A DNA stretch of 64,000 nucleotides from Neisseria uirgultaei (GCF_962719845.1 NZ_CAUIYF010000002.1:62001-126000), one strand, 5' to 3'. Shown: positions 53,633-63,398, numbered from the stretch's first letter. Notes: generated by a model from the letters alone, not told the origin. A program made the numbers and translations.

Positions 53633-53868
53633 ATTTTTGAGGATGGGGTTGGAGGTCGGATGCTGATACCGTGTCGGGAAGGGGGGGCAAAACTAAAAAT
53701 CTTTCTTTTAATCTGCTGTTTTCACGCGTGTTTGTCAAAATCTATCAGTTTGTTTTTAAAATACACTGTTCAAAATGGGATAAAACAGGTAAATTAACGT
53801 TTATGTAACCCAGTGTAGCAATGGGTTTACGGTTTTTGAGTCGATATATAACTACAGAGGAATTGACT
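53633..53868 (+). promoter_or_regulatory. Leader region of the sdh operon
   Basis: 236 bp with no gene; includes a GGGGGGG run near 53685 and AT-rich DNA before sdhC. Published work shows that Neisseria sRNAs (NrrF under low iron, and the NmsR pair) down-regulate sdh and other TCA genes; the exact pairing sites cannot be fixed here by eye. Confidence 0.4.
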
Positions 53869-54246
53869 ATGTCTGTCAAACCGCGTCCTGTTTATCTGGA
53901 TTTGCCGAACATCCGTCTGCCGATACCCGGGATAGTTTCCATCCTTCACCGCATCAGCGGGGTCGGGCTGTTTATTATGCTGCCTTTCCTGCTGTATTTC
54001 CTGTCCGGCACCCTAAGTCAAGAATCTGCATTTGAAACTTACCGTGCTATTGTTTCCCATCCTTTGGTCAAGCTGGTTTTAATCGGTGTATTGTGGGCTT
54101 ATCTGCACCATTCTCTCGCCGGTATCCGCTTTTTATTTTTGGATGCGCACAAAGGCCTTGAGCTGAATACTGCACGGAACACCGCTAAATTTGTCTTTAC
54201 CGCAGCTTTGGTGCTGACTGTCGTTTTGGGAGCGTTGTTATGGTAG
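53869..54246 (+). CDS. sdhC: Succinate dehydrogenase cytochrome b556 subunit
   Basis: Membrane anchor binding haem b and quinone. 125 residues with three membrane segments. The conserved block RPVYLDLPNIRLPIPGIVSILHR has the SdhC signature, and the haem-ligand His lies in AYLHHSLAGIR. The start at 53869 was chosen for the ribosome binding site AGAGG. Overlaps sdhD by 7 bp. Confidence 0.95.
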   Translation: MSVKPRPVYLDLPNIRLPIPGIVSILHRISGVGLFIMLPFLLYFLSGTLSQESAFETYRAIVSHPLVKLVLIGVLWAYLHHSLAGIRFLFLDAHKGLELNTARNTAKFVFTAALVLTVVLGALLW

Positions 54247-54581
54247 AACGTAAATTGACCGGTGCCCATTACGGTTTGCGCGATTGGGCGATGCAACGTG
54301 CGACTGCGGTTATTATGTTGATTTATACTGTTGCACTTTTAGTGGTTCTATTTTCCCTGCCTAAAGAATATTCGGCATGGCAGGCATTTTTTAGTCAAAC
54401 TTGGGTAAAAGTATTTACCCAAGTGAGCTTCATCGCCGTATTTTTGCACGCTTGGGTGGGTATCCGCGATTTGTGGATGGACTATATCAAACCCTTCGGC
54501 GTGCGTTTGTTTTTGCAGGTTGCCACCATCGTCTGGCTGGTCGGCTGCCTCGTGTATTCAGTTAAAGTGATTTGGGGGTAA
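54240..54581 (+). CDS. sdhD: Succinate dehydrogenase membrane anchor subunit
   Basis: 113 residues with three membrane segments. The conserved HAWVGIRDLWMDYIKP carries the quinone/haem-region His and Asp. Overlaps sdhC, and sdhA begins 2 bp after its stop codon. Confidence 0.94.
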   Translation: MVERKLTGAHYGLRDWAMQRATAVIMLIYTVALLVVLFSLPKEYSAWQAFFSQTWVKVFTQVSFIAVFLHAWVGIRDLWMDYIKPFGVRLFLQVATIVWLVGCLVYSVKVIWG

Positions 54582-54583
54582 GT

Positions 54584-56347
54584 ATGGGTTTTCCTGTTCG
54601 CAAGTTTGATGCCGTGATTGTCGGCGGTGGTGGTGCAGGTTTACGCGCAGCCCTCCAATTGTCCAAATCCGGTCTGAATTGTGCCGTTTTGTCTAAAGTG
54701 TTCCCGACCCGTTCGCATACCGTAGCGGCGCAGGGCGGTATTTCCGCTTCGCTGGGTAATGTGCAGGAAGACCGTTGGGACTGGCATATGTACGATACCG
54801 TGAAAGGTTCCGACTGGCTAGGCGACCAAGATGCGATTGAGTTTATGTGTCGCGCAGCGCCCGAAGCGGTGATTGAGTTGGAACACATGGGTATGCCTTT
54901 TGACCGCGTGGAAAGCGGCAAAATTTACCAACGCCCTTTCGGCGGACATACTGCCGAACACGGTAAACGCGCGGTAGAACGTGCCTGTGCGGTTGCCGAC
55001 CGTACCGGTCATGCGATGCTGCATACCCTGTATCAACAAAACGTCCGTGCCAATACGCAATTCTTTGTGGAATGGACAGCGCAAGATTTGATTCGTGATG
55101 AGAATGGTGATGTCGTCGGTGTAACCGCTATGGAAATGGAAACTGGTGAAGTTTATATTTTCCACGCTAAAGCTGTGATGTTTGCTACCGGTGGCGGCGG
55201 CCGTATTTATGCTTCTTCTACCAATGCTTATATGAATACTGGTGACGGTTTGGGCATTTGTGCCCGTGCAGGTATCCCGTTGGAAGATATGGAATTCTGG
55301 CAATTCCACCCGACCGGTGTGGCAGGTGCAGGCGTGTTGATTACCGAAGGCGTACGCGGTGAGGGCGGTATTCTGTTGAATGCCGACGGCGAACGCTTTA
55401 TGGAACGCTATGCGCCGACCGTAAAAGACTTGGCTTCGCGCGACGTGGTTTCCCGTGCGATGGCGATGGAAATCTACGAAGGTCGCGGCTGCGGTAAAAA
55501 TAAAGACCATGTATTGCTGAAAATCGACCATATCGGTGCCGAAAAAATTATGGAAAAACTGCCGGGTATCCGCGAGATTTCCATCCAGTTTGCCGGTATC
55601 GACCCGATTAAAGACCCGATTCCTGTCGTGCCGACTACCCACTACATGATGGGCGGCATTCCGACCAATTATCATGGCGAAGTTGTCGTTCCTCAAGGCG
55701 ACGAGTACGAAGTGCCTGTAAAAGGTCTGTATGCCGCAGGTGAGTGCGCTTGTGCTTCCGTACACGGTGCGAACCGTTTGGGTACAAACTCCCTGCTGGA
55801 CTTGGTAGTATTCGGTAAAGCTGCCGGCGACAGTATGATTAAATTCATCAAAGAACAAAACTGCTGGAAACCCCTGCCTGCAAATGCCGGCGAACTGACT
55901 CGCCAACGTATCGAACGCTTGGATAACCAAACCGGCGGCGAAAACGTCGATGCGCTGCGCCGCGAACTGCAACGCTCCGTCCAACTGCACGCCGGCGTGT
56001 TCCGTACCGATGCTATTTTGGCGGAAGGTGTGAAACAGGTGATGGAGATTGCCGAGCGCGTGAAACGTACCGAAATCAAGGACAAGAGCAAAGTGTGGAA
56101 TACCGCGCGTATCGAGGCTTTGGAATTGGACAACCTGATTGAAGTGGCGAAAGCGACTTTGGTGTCTGCCGAAGCACGTAAAGAATCACGCGGCGCGCAC
56201 GCTTCAGACGACCATCCTGAGCGCGATGACGAAAACTGGATGAAACACACGCTGTATCATTCAGATACCAACACCTTGTCCTACAAACCGGTACACACCA
56301 AGCCTCTGAGCGTAGAATACATCAAACCGGCCAAGCGCGTTTACTGA
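54584..56347 (+). CDS. sdhA: Succinate dehydrogenase flavoprotein subunit
   Basis: Oxidises succinate to fumarate. 587 residues. FAD motif VIVGGGGAGLRAALQL, covalent-FAD site RSHTVAAQGG, and the active-site region HGANRLGTNSLLDL are visible. ATG at 54584 is preceded by GGGGGTAAGT; a TTG at 54572 is in frame but unlikely. Confidence 0.97.
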   Translation: MGFPVRKFDAVIVGGGGAGLRAALQLSKSGLNCAVLSKVFPTRSHTVAAQGGISASLGNVQEDRWDWHMYDTVKGSDWLGDQDAIEFMCRAAPEAVIELEHMGMPFDRVESGKIYQRPFGGHTAEHGKRAVERACAVADRTGHAMLHTLYQQNVRANTQFFVEWTAQDLIRDENGDVVGVTAMEMETGEVYIFHAKAVMFATGGGGRIYASSTNAYMNTGDGLGICARAGIPLEDMEFWQFHPTGVAGAGVLITEGVRGEGGILLNADGERFMERYAPTVKDLASRDVVSRAMAMEIYEGRGCGKNKDHVLLKIDHIGAEKIMEKLPGIREISIQFAGIDPIKDPIPVVPTTHYMMGGIPTNYHGEVVVPQGDEYEVPVKGLYAAGECACASVHGANRLGTNSLLDLVVFGKAAGDSMIKFIKEQNCWKPLPANAGELTRQRIERLDNQTGGENVDALRRELQRSVQLHAGVFRTDAILAEGVKQVMEIAERVKRTEIKDKSKVWNTARIEALELDNLIEVAKATLVSAEARKESRGAHASDDHPERDDENWMKHTLYHSDTNTLSYKPVHTKPLSVEYIKPAKRVY

Positions 56348-56351
56348 TGCG

Positions 56352-56391
56352 TTTTCAGACGACCTCCGTATCACAAGAGGTCGTCTGAAAA
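56352..56391. terminator. Inverted variant DUS hairpin between sdhA and sdhB
   Basis: TTTTCAGACGACCTC pairs with GAGGTCGTCTGAAAA across a 10-base loop. The units are AGGTCGTCTGAA, a variant of the normal uptake sequence. Since sdhB must be co-expressed, read-through is expected. Confidence 0.75.
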
Positions 56392-56471
56392 TCAAATACA
56401 CCACCATACTGAACCGCTTGAACCCATAACATATAACCATCAGGCGGTTTATGAGAAAAGGAACACTTCTC

Positions 56472-57179
56472 ATGGAAAAAATGAGTTTTGAAATTTACCG
56501 TTACAATCCGGATGTTGATGCCAAGCCTTATATGCAGCGTTACGAGTTGGAATTGGAACCGACCGACGTGAAACTTTTGGACGCTTTGGTGCGCCTGAAA
56601 GCACAAGACGATACATTGTCTTTCCGCCGTTCCTGCCGCGAAGGGATTTGCGGTTCTGACGGTATGAACATCAATGGCAAAAACGGCTTGGCGTGTCTGA
56701 CCGATTTACGCAGCCTGAAACAGCCTGTCAAAATCCGCCCGTTGCCTGGTCTGCCTGTCATCCGCGACCTAATTGTGGATATGACCCAGTTCTTCAAACA
56801 ATACCATTCCATCAAACCTTATGTCGTTAACGACAATCCGATTGATGCGGACAAAGAGCGTCTGCAAACTCAGGAAGAGCGCAAAGAGTTGGACGGCTTG
56901 TACGAATGTATTTTGTGCGCCTGCTGTTCGACCGCCTGCCCGTCGTTCTGGTGGAATCCCGACAAATTCGTCGGTCCGTCCGGCTTGCTGAATGCCTACC
57001 GCTTCATTGCGGACAGCCGAGATACCATCACCAATGAGCGTTTGGACAATTTGAACGATCCGTACCGTTTGTTCCGCTGCCACACCATTATGAACTGTGT
57101 GGACGTATGCCCCAAACACTTGAATCCAACCCGTGCCATCGGCAAGATTAAAGAGATTATGTTGAAGCGGGCCGTTTAA
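56472..57179 (+). CDS. sdhB: Succinate dehydrogenase iron-sulfur subunit
   Basis: Carries the three Fe-S clusters. 235 residues. The [2Fe-2S] site CREGICGSDG with NGLAC, the [4Fe-4S] site CILCACCSTAC, and the C-terminal CHTIMNCVDVCPK are visible. ATG at 56472 follows AAAAGGAACACTTCTC; an in-frame ATG at 56451 lies before that site. Confidence 0.97.
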   Translation: MEKMSFEIYRYNPDVDAKPYMQRYELELEPTDVKLLDALVRLKAQDDTLSFRRSCREGICGSDGMNINGKNGLACLTDLRSLKQPVKIRPLPGLPVIRDLIVDMTQFFKQYHSIKPYVVNDNPIDADKERLQTQEERKELDGLYECILCACCSTACPSFWWNPDKFVGPSGLLNAYRFIADSRDTITNERLDNLNDPYRLFRCHTIMNCVDVCPKHLNPTRAIGKIKEIMLKRAV

Positions 57180-57182
57180 GAA

Positions 57183-57431
57183 ATGATGGTTTTTGACGAT
57201 ATTGCCAAACGGAAAATCCGTTTTCAAACCCGCCGGGGATTGTTGGAATTAGACTTAATCTTCGGCAGGTTTATGGAAAAAGAATTCGAGCATTTGAGCG
57301 ATAAAGAGCTGTCCGAGTTTTCCGAAATCCTTGAATTTCAAGATCAAGAATTGCTTGCCTTGATTAACGGGCATTCGGCAACGGACAAAGGGCATCTTAT
57401 CCCGATGCTTGAAAAAATCAGACGGGTATGA
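57183..57431 (+). CDS. sdhE: SdhE, FAD assembly factor
   Basis: 82 residues of the SdhE/YgfY family that helps attach FAD to SdhA. The RGxxE motif is present (RRGLLELD). Start at 57183 (MM) or 57186. Lies 3 bp after sdhB. Confidence 0.92.
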   Translation: MMVFDDIAKRKIRFQTRRGLLELDLIFGRFMEKEFEHLSDKELSEFSEILEFQDQELLALINGHSATDKGHLIPMLEKIRRV

Positions 57432-57542
57432 GGCATCCGAAATCTGCCTGCGGGCAGATTTCAAAATGCAAAGGCCGTCTGAAGGCAAAGAACGTGCTGC
57501 GGATGCAGCAACGTGGGTTACAACTTGCAAAGGAGCGATAAT

Positions 57543-58826
57543 ATGTCCAAATCAATCAAACTCAACGTACCGGGTCAGGCAGGCTTGGATCTGCCGGTAT
57601 TGGAAGCCAGCATCGGGCATGATGTGGTTGACATTCGGGGGCTGACAAAAAATACAGGTTTGTTTTCATTTGATCCCGGATTTGTTTCAACCGCAAGCTG
57701 TGAGTCTAAAATTACTTACATCGACGGCGATCAAGGCTTGCTTTATTATCGCGGATACCCCATCGAGCAGCTGGCCGAAAAGTCCGATTATTTGGAAGTC
57801 TGCTACCTGTTGATTTACGGCGAACTGCCGACTCCCGAGCAAAAGGCAGAATTTGACAATACCGTCAGCCGCCACACGATGGTGCATGAACAGCTGACTT
57901 GGTTCTTCCGGGGTTTCCGCCGCGATGCGCATCCGATGGCGATGATGGTCGGCGTGGTCGGCGCGCTGTCTGCGTTCTACCAAGACAGCTTGGACATTAC
58001 CAATCCCGAACACCGCAAAATCGCGATTTACCGCCTGATTTCCAAAATCCCGACCATTGCGGCAATGTGCTACCGCTATTCAAACGGTCTGCCGTTCAAT
58101 TATCCGAAGAATAATCTTTCTTATTCCGAAAACTTCCTTCATATGATGTTCGCCACGCCGTGTGAAGACTACAAACCCAATCCCGTTTTGGCACGCGCAC
58201 TCGACCGCATCTTTATTTTGCATGCCGACCATGAGCAAAACGCCTCAACGTCAACCGTCCGTCTGGCTGGATCTTCGGGTGCGAACCCGTTTGCCTGTAT
58301 TGCTGCCGGTATCGCCTGCCTGTGGGGTGCTTCGCACGGCGGCGCGAACGAAGCCGTGTTGAAAATGCTGGACGAAATCGGCGATGTGTCCAATGTTGCC
58401 GAATATATGGAAGGCGTGAAACAGCGCAAATACCGCCTGATGGGCTTCGGACACCGCGTATACCGCAATATGGATCCGCGTGCCAGCATTATGCGCGAAA
58501 CCTGCTATGAAGTTTTGAAAGAATTAGGTCTGGAAGACAGTCCGAAATTCAAACTGGCGATGGAATTGGAACAGATTGCGCTGAAAGACCCGTTCTTTAT
58601 CGAACGCAAACTGTATCCCAATGTCGATTTCTATTCCGGCATCGTCCTGTCCGCGCTGGGTATCCCGACCGAAATGTTTACCGTCATCTTCGCCCTGTCG
58701 CGCAGCGTGGGCTGGATTTCGCACTGGCACGAGATGATTAGCGATCCTTCGCTGAAAATCGGCCGTCCGCGCCAGCTTTATACCGGTTCGGAACGCCGCG
58801 ATTATGTGCCGGCAGGCGAGAGGTAA
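57543..58826 (+). CDS. gltA: Citrate synthase
   Basis: Makes citrate from acetyl-CoA and oxaloacetate. 427 residues, type II. Catalytic His in GHRVYRNMDPRA and Asp in FYSGIVL, with HADHEQNASTSTVRLAGS, are visible. ATG at 57543 follows AAAGGAGCGATA. 111 bp behind sdhE, with a DUS in between. A possible structured RNA follows before sucA. Confidence 0.97.
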   Translation: MSKSIKLNVPGQAGLDLPVLEASIGHDVVDIRGLTKNTGLFSFDPGFVSTASCESKITYIDGDQGLLYYRGYPIEQLAEKSDYLEVCYLLIYGELPTPEQKAEFDNTVSRHTMVHEQLTWFFRGFRRDAHPMAMMVGVVGALSAFYQDSLDITNPEHRKIAIYRLISKIPTIAAMCYRYSNGLPFNYPKNNLSYSENFLHMMFATPCEDYKPNPVLARALDRIFILHADHEQNASTSTVRLAGSSGANPFACIAAGIACLWGASHGGANEAVLKMLDEIGDVSNVAEYMEGVKQRKYRLMGFGHRVYRNMDPRASIMRETCYEVLKELGLEDSPKFKLAMELEQIALKDPFFIERKLYPNVDFYSGIVLSALGIPTEMFTVIFALSRSVGWISHWHEMISDPSLKIGRPRQLYTGSERRDYVPAGER

Positions 58827-58863
58827 CATACATTAATATATTGTCAAACAGGCAATATCAGAG

Positions 58864-58927
58864 AACCGGATTGTTTCCCGAATCCGTCTGATTGTAGTCG
58901 GATGAAATCAATGCAAGCAATCCGGTT
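58864..58927 (+). promoter_or_regulatory. Long imperfect hairpin between gltA and sucA
   Basis: AACCGGATTG at 58864-58873 pairs perfectly with CAATCCGGTT at 58918-58927, and inside it ATCCG pairs with CGGAT. A -10-like TAGAAT follows at 58938-58943. It may be the gltA terminator, an mRNA leader of sucA, or an operator. Confidence 0.6.
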
Positions 58928-59030
58928 TAAAATAGGGTAGAATAAAATGTCTTTTCAGACGGCATCAGTTCCGCCGTCAGGACGCGGATTTCTACCCTTT
59001 GTTTATATTTTAAAGAAAAGAGCGCACGCC

Positions 59031-61859
59031 ATGATGGACGAAAAACTCAATTTCTCTTACCTGTTCGGTTCGAACGCACCCTACATTGAGGAATTGTACG
59101 AGGCTTTTTTGGAAAACCCCGATGCGGTTGATGAAAAATGGAAGCAGTATTTCACCGATTTGAGCAAACAGCCGGGGACGGTTGCTGTCGATGTCGCACA
59201 CACACCGATTCGCGAATCATTTGTTACTTTGGCGAAAAAGAAAATTGCATCTGCCGTTGCGGGCGGTGCGGATGAGGCAATGCTGAAAAAGCAAGTCAGC
59301 GTTTTACGGCTGATTTCCGCCTATCGTATCCAAGGCGTGGGTGCGGCACGGCTCGATCCGCTCAAACGTATCCCCCCGCGCGACATTGAAGCCCTTGATC
59401 CGAAATTCCACGGTCTGTCTGATGCCGATATGGCGCTTCAATTCAATATGGGAGAGGGCGATTTTGCCAATCGCGGCAAGCTGCCCTTGTCCCAAATCAT
59501 CAGCAACCTCAAACAAACCTACTGCGGCCACATCGCATTGGAATATATTTATATTCCCAATACCGAAGAGCGTCGTTGGGTACGCAACTATTTTGAAAGC
59601 GTATTGTCCACACCGCATTACAATGCGGATCAAAAACGCCGTATCTTGAAAGAGATGACCGCTGCCGAAACTTTGGAGCGTTATCTGCATACCAAATATG
59701 TCGGTCAAAAACGCTTTGGTGTCGAAGGCGGCGAAAGCGCGATTGCCGGTTTGAACTACCTGATTCAAAACGCCGGTAAAGACGGCGTGGAAGAAGTCAT
59801 CATCGGTATGGCGCACCGTGGCCGTCTGAATGTTTTGGTTAACATCTTGGGCAAAAAACCGGCCGATCTGTTTGCCGAATTTGAAGGTCGTGCCGAAATC
59901 AAATTGCCCAGCGGCGACGTGAAATACCACATGGGCTTCAGCTCTGACATCGCTACTCCGCATGGTCCGATGCACGTTTCTTTGGCGTTCAACCCGTCAC
60001 ACTTGGAAATCGTTAATCCGGTGGTGGAAGGTTCTGCGCGCGCCAAACAAAAACGTTTGGGCGAAAACGGCCGCGATAAAGTCTTGCCGGTATTGATTCA
60101 CGGTGACTCCGCATTTATCGGTTTGGGTGTTAACCAAGCAACATTCAACCTGTCTAAAACGCGCGGTTATACCACCGGCGGTACGGTTCATATCGTCATC
60201 AACAATCAAATCGGCTTTACCACTTCCGATATCCGCGATACCCGTTCAACCGTACACTGTACCGATATCGCGAAAATGGTTTCCGCCCCGGTTATCCATG
60301 TGAACGGCGATGATCCCGAACGCGTTTGCTTTGCCATCCAAGCCGCTTTGGATTACCGCAAAAAATTCCATAAAGACATCGTGATCGACGTTGTCTGCTA
60401 CCGTAAATGGGGCCACAACGAGGGCGATGATCCGACCTTGACCCAACCGATGATGTACAAAAAAGTATCGCAACACCCGGGTGCGCGTGCTTTGTACACC
60501 GAGCAATTGATTGCCGAAGGTGTGGTCACCCAGGCTGAGGCCGACGCTTACATCCAAGCCTACCGTGATGCTTTGGACAAAGGCGAACATGTCGAGCAAA
60601 CAACGTTGAGCAACTTCCAACGCACACAAATCGACTGGAGCAAATACCAAGGCAAAGATTGGCGCGAAAAAATCGAAACCGGTTTGCCTGCTGCCGACAT
60701 CGAGCGTCTTGCCGAGAAATTCACCGCCGTACCGGAAGGCTTTGCCCTGCATCCGACTGCAAAACGTGTGATCGAAGCGCGTAAAGCCATGGCATCCGGC
60801 AAACAGCCTATCGACTGGGGTATGGCCGAAACCCTCGCATACGCAAGCCTGCTGACCAAAGGTCATGGCGTGCGTATCTCCGGTGAGGACTCCGGCCGCG
60901 GTACATTCTCACACCGTCATGCCGTTCTGCACGATCAAAAACGCGAAAAATGGGACGACGGTACTTATGTTCCTCTGCGCAACATGGGCGAGGGCTTGGG
61001 CGAGTTCCTGGTTATCGACTCTATCTTGAACGAAGAAGCCGTGATGGCGTTCGAGTACGGCTTTGCCTGCTCCGCTCCTGACAAGCTGACCATTTGGGAA
61101 GCGCAATTCGGTGACTTCGCCAACGGCGCGCAAGTAACTATTGACCAATTCCTCTCTTCAGGCGAAACCAAATGGGGTCGTTTGTGCGGTCTGACCACCA
61201 TCCTGCCGCACGGCTACGACGGTCAAGGCCCCGAGCACTCTTCTGCACGCGTAGAACGTTGGTTGCAACTGTGTTCTGAGAACAATATGCAAGTCATCAT
61301 GCCGTCTGAAGCGTCGCAAATGTTCCACCTCTTGCAACGCCAAGTCTTGGGTTCATACCGCAAACCGCTGGTGATTTTCATGTCCAAACGCCTGTTGCGC
61401 TTCAAAGGTGCAATGAGCCCGCTGGAAAACTTCACCGAAGGTTCGACTTTCCGTCCGGTTATCGGCGATACTGCCGAACGCGCAAGCAACGACAGCGTGA
61501 AACGCGTGGTATTGTGTGCCGGCCAGGTTTACTATGACTTGGAAGCAGGCCGTACCGAGCGTAAACTGGAAGATGATGTTGCGATTGTCCGCGTTGAGCA
61601 GCTGTATCCGTTCCCATACGACGAAGTTAAAGCTGAACTGGCGAAATATCCGAACGCAAAATCTGTGGTTTGGGCGCAAGAAGAGCCGAAAAACCAAGGC
61701 GCGTTCTACCAAATCCGCCACCGCATCGAAGGCGTTATCAGCGAAGAGCAAAAACTGTCTTATGCCGGTCGTCCAAGCAGCGCATCGCCTGCAGTGGGCT
61801 ACTCAAGCAAACACATTGCTCAATTGAAACAATTGGTTGAAGACGCTTTGGCGTTGTAA
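59031..61859 (+). CDS. sucA: 2-oxoglutarate dehydrogenase E1 component
   Basis: Thiamine diphosphate enzyme decarboxylating 2-oxoglutarate. 942 residues. N-terminal block SYLFGSNAPYIEELYEAFLE, catalytic HRGRLNVL and GDSAFIG, ThDP motif GD…NN region (NNQIGFTT), and GQGPEHSSAR in the C-terminal part are visible. A DUS lies inside the gene near 61303. ATG at 59031 (or 59034) chosen; an upstream in-frame ATG at 58947 is next to a DUS and is unlikely. Confidence 0.97.
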   Translation: MMDEKLNFSYLFGSNAPYIEELYEAFLENPDAVDEKWKQYFTDLSKQPGTVAVDVAHTPIRESFVTLAKKKIASAVAGGADEAMLKKQVSVLRLISAYRIQGVGAARLDPLKRIPPRDIEALDPKFHGLSDADMALQFNMGEGDFANRGKLPLSQIISNLKQTYCGHIALEYIYIPNTEERRWVRNYFESVLSTPHYNADQKRRILKEMTAAETLERYLHTKYVGQKRFGVEGGESAIAGLNYLIQNAGKDGVEEVIIGMAHRGRLNVLVNILGKKPADLFAEFEGRAEIKLPSGDVKYHMGFSSDIATPHGPMHVSLAFNPSHLEIVNPVVEGSARAKQKRLGENGRDKVLPVLIHGDSAFIGLGVNQATFNLSKTRGYTTGGTVHIVINNQIGFTTSDIRDTRSTVHCTDIAKMVSAPVIHVNGDDPERVCFAIQAALDYRKKFHKDIVIDVVCYRKWGHNEGDDPTLTQPMMYKKVSQHPGARALYTEQLIAEGVVTQAEADAYIQAYRDALDKGEHVEQTTLSNFQRTQIDWSKYQGKDWREKIETGLPAADIERLAEKFTAVPEGFALHPTAKRVIEARKAMASGKQPIDWGMAETLAYASLLTKGHGVRISGEDSGRGTFSHRHAVLHDQKREKWDDGTYVPLRNMGEGLGEFLVIDSILNEEAVMAFEYGFACSAPDKLTIWEAQFGDFANGAQVTIDQFLSSGETKWGRLCGLTTILPHGYDGQGPEHSSARVERWLQLCSENNMQVIMPSEASQMFHLLQRQVLGSYRKPLVIFMSKRLLRFKGAMSPLENFTEGSTFRPVIGDTAERASNDSVKRVVLCAGQVYYDLEAGRTERKLEDDVAIVRVEQLYPFPYDEVKAELAKYPNAKSVVWAQEEPKNQGAFYQIRHRIEGVISEEQKLSYAGRPSSASPAVGYSSKHIAQLKQLVEDALAL

Positions 61860-61958
61860 GCCTGGCGGCATTCCGTTTGAAATTGTTCAGGCGGAATGCC
61901 CATATGCAGAATTAAAAACACACAACAGGCCGTCTGAAAGGGCCATTGGAGACACAAA

Positions 61959-63140
61959 ATGATTATTGATGTAAAAGTACCTATGCTGTCTGAAAGCGTA
62001 TCTGAAGGCACGCTCTTGGAATGGAAGAAAAAAGTTGGCGAAGCAGTTGCCCGTGACGAAATCCTGATCGATATCGAAACTGACAAAGTGGTTTTGGAAG
62101 TACCTTCTCCACAAGCCGGCGTATTGGTTGAAATCGTAGCGCAAGACGGTGAAACCGTTGTTGCTGACCAAGTTTTGGCCCGTATCGATACAGCTGCCAC
62201 TGCCGCTGCTGAAGCACCTGCCGCCGCGCCTGCAGAAGCTGCCCCAGCTGCCGCTCCTGCTGCTGCACAAAACAACGCCGCTATGCCTGCTGCCGCTAAA
62301 CTGGCTGCCGAGACCGGTGTTGACGTGAACGCATTGCAAGGTTCCGGTCGTGACGGTCGCGTATTGAAAGAAGACGTACAAAATGCCGCTGCCAAACCTG
62401 CCGCAGCCGCTGCTCCTGCCGTTGCGCTTCCTGCCGGCGCACGTCCTGAAGAACGCGTACCGATGAGCCGCCTGCGTGCCCGTGTTGCAGAACGCCTCTT
62501 GGCTTCTCAACAAGAAAACGCCATTCTGACTACATTCAACGAAGTCAATATGAAACCAATCATGGACTTGCGTGCGAAGTACAAAGAAAAATTCGAGAAA
62601 GAACACGGCGTGAAACTGGGCTTCATGTCCTTCTTCGTTAAAGCCGCGGTTGCCGCCCTGAAAAAATACCCGGTTGTGAATGCTTCTGTTGACGGCAAAG
62701 ACATCGTGTACCACGGCTACTTCGACATCGGTATCGCGATTGGCAGCCCACGCGGTTTGGTTGTGCCTATCTTGCGCGATGCCGACCAAATGAGCATTGC
62801 CGACATCGAACAAGCAATTGTTGATTACGCGAAAAAAGCCAAAGACGGCAAAATCGCTATCGAAGATTTGACCGGCGGTACATTCAGTATTACCAACGGC
62901 GGTACTTTCGGTTCTATGATGTCCACCCCGATCATCAACCCGCCTCAATCTGCGATTTTGGGTATGCACGCCACTAAAGAGCGCGCTGTGGTTGAAAACG
63001 GCCAAGTTGTTGTCCGTCCAATGATGTATCTGGCTCTGTCTTACGACCACCGTATCATCGACGGCCGCGAAGCTGTATTGACTTTGGTAGCCATTAAAGA
63101 CGCGTTGGAAGACCCAGCACGCCTGTTGTTGGATCTGTAA
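61959..63140 (+). CDS. sucB: 2-oxoglutarate dehydrogenase E2 (dihydrolipoamide succinyltransferase)
   Basis: 393 residues: lipoyl domain 1-75 with the lipoylated Lys in DKVVLEVPSP, an Ala/Pro-rich hinge (80-105), the E3/E1-binding domain (about 110-145, KLAAETGVDVNALQGSGRDG), a second short hinge, and the catalytic core ending with YDHRIIDGREAV. The hinge is low-complexity AAP. Confidence 0.97.
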   Translation: MIIDVKVPMLSESVSEGTLLEWKKKVGEAVARDEILIDIETDKVVLEVPSPQAGVLVEIVAQDGETVVADQVLARIDTAATAAAEAPAAAPAEAAPAAAPAAAQNNAAMPAAAKLAAETGVDVNALQGSGRDGRVLKEDVQNAAAKPAAAAAPAVALPAGARPEERVPMSRLRARVAERLLASQQENAILTTFNEVNMKPIMDLRAKYKEKFEKEHGVKLGFMSFFVKAAVAALKKYPVVNASVDGKDIVYHGYFDIGIAIGSPRGLVVPILRDADQMSIADIEQAIVDYAKKAKDGKIAIEDLTGGTFSITNGGTFGSMMSTPIINPPQSAILGMHATKERAVVENGQVVVRPMMYLALSYDHRIIDGREAVLTLVAIKDALEDPARLLLDL

Positions 63141-63145
63141 TCGTT

Positions 63146-63186
63146 TCAGACGGCCTTTTATTTGTTAATGAAAAGGCCGTCTGAAT
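63146..63186. terminator. Inverted DUS-type hairpin after sucB
   Basis: TTCAGACGGCCTTTT pairs with AAAAGGCCGTCTGAA across an 11-base loop. Confidence 0.75.
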
Positions 63187-63243
63187 TTTTATTTAGATGT
63201 AGCGTAATGTAGTATCGTGCTACAATAGGCTCAACGAACGATT

Positions 63244-63304
63244 GAGGCCGTCTGAAACATTTGATTCGAATGAATCGGCAGATATGGACTTTCAGACGGC
63301 CTTT
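63244..63304. repeat. Second inverted DUS pair before lpdA
   Basis: AGGCCGTCTGAAA near 63244 and its complement ending near 63302 with about 35 bases between. With the previous one it makes four uptake-sequence cores in 160 bp. Confidence 0.75.
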
Positions 63305-63398
63305 TCTTAAAACCATCAAAACGCAGTCATTCAAAATAAAAAAGAAACAAAAAGTATCGTTTTTATTTTGAGATACTGCAAAAGCAAAGGATGACACG

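Noticed and set aside
54818..55990. 390-residue open frame antisense to sdhA
   Set aside because: Shadow of the sdhA reading frame; no family similarity.
61887..63050. 387-residue open frame antisense to sucB
   Set aside because: Low-complexity shadow of the Ala/Pro-rich sucB code.
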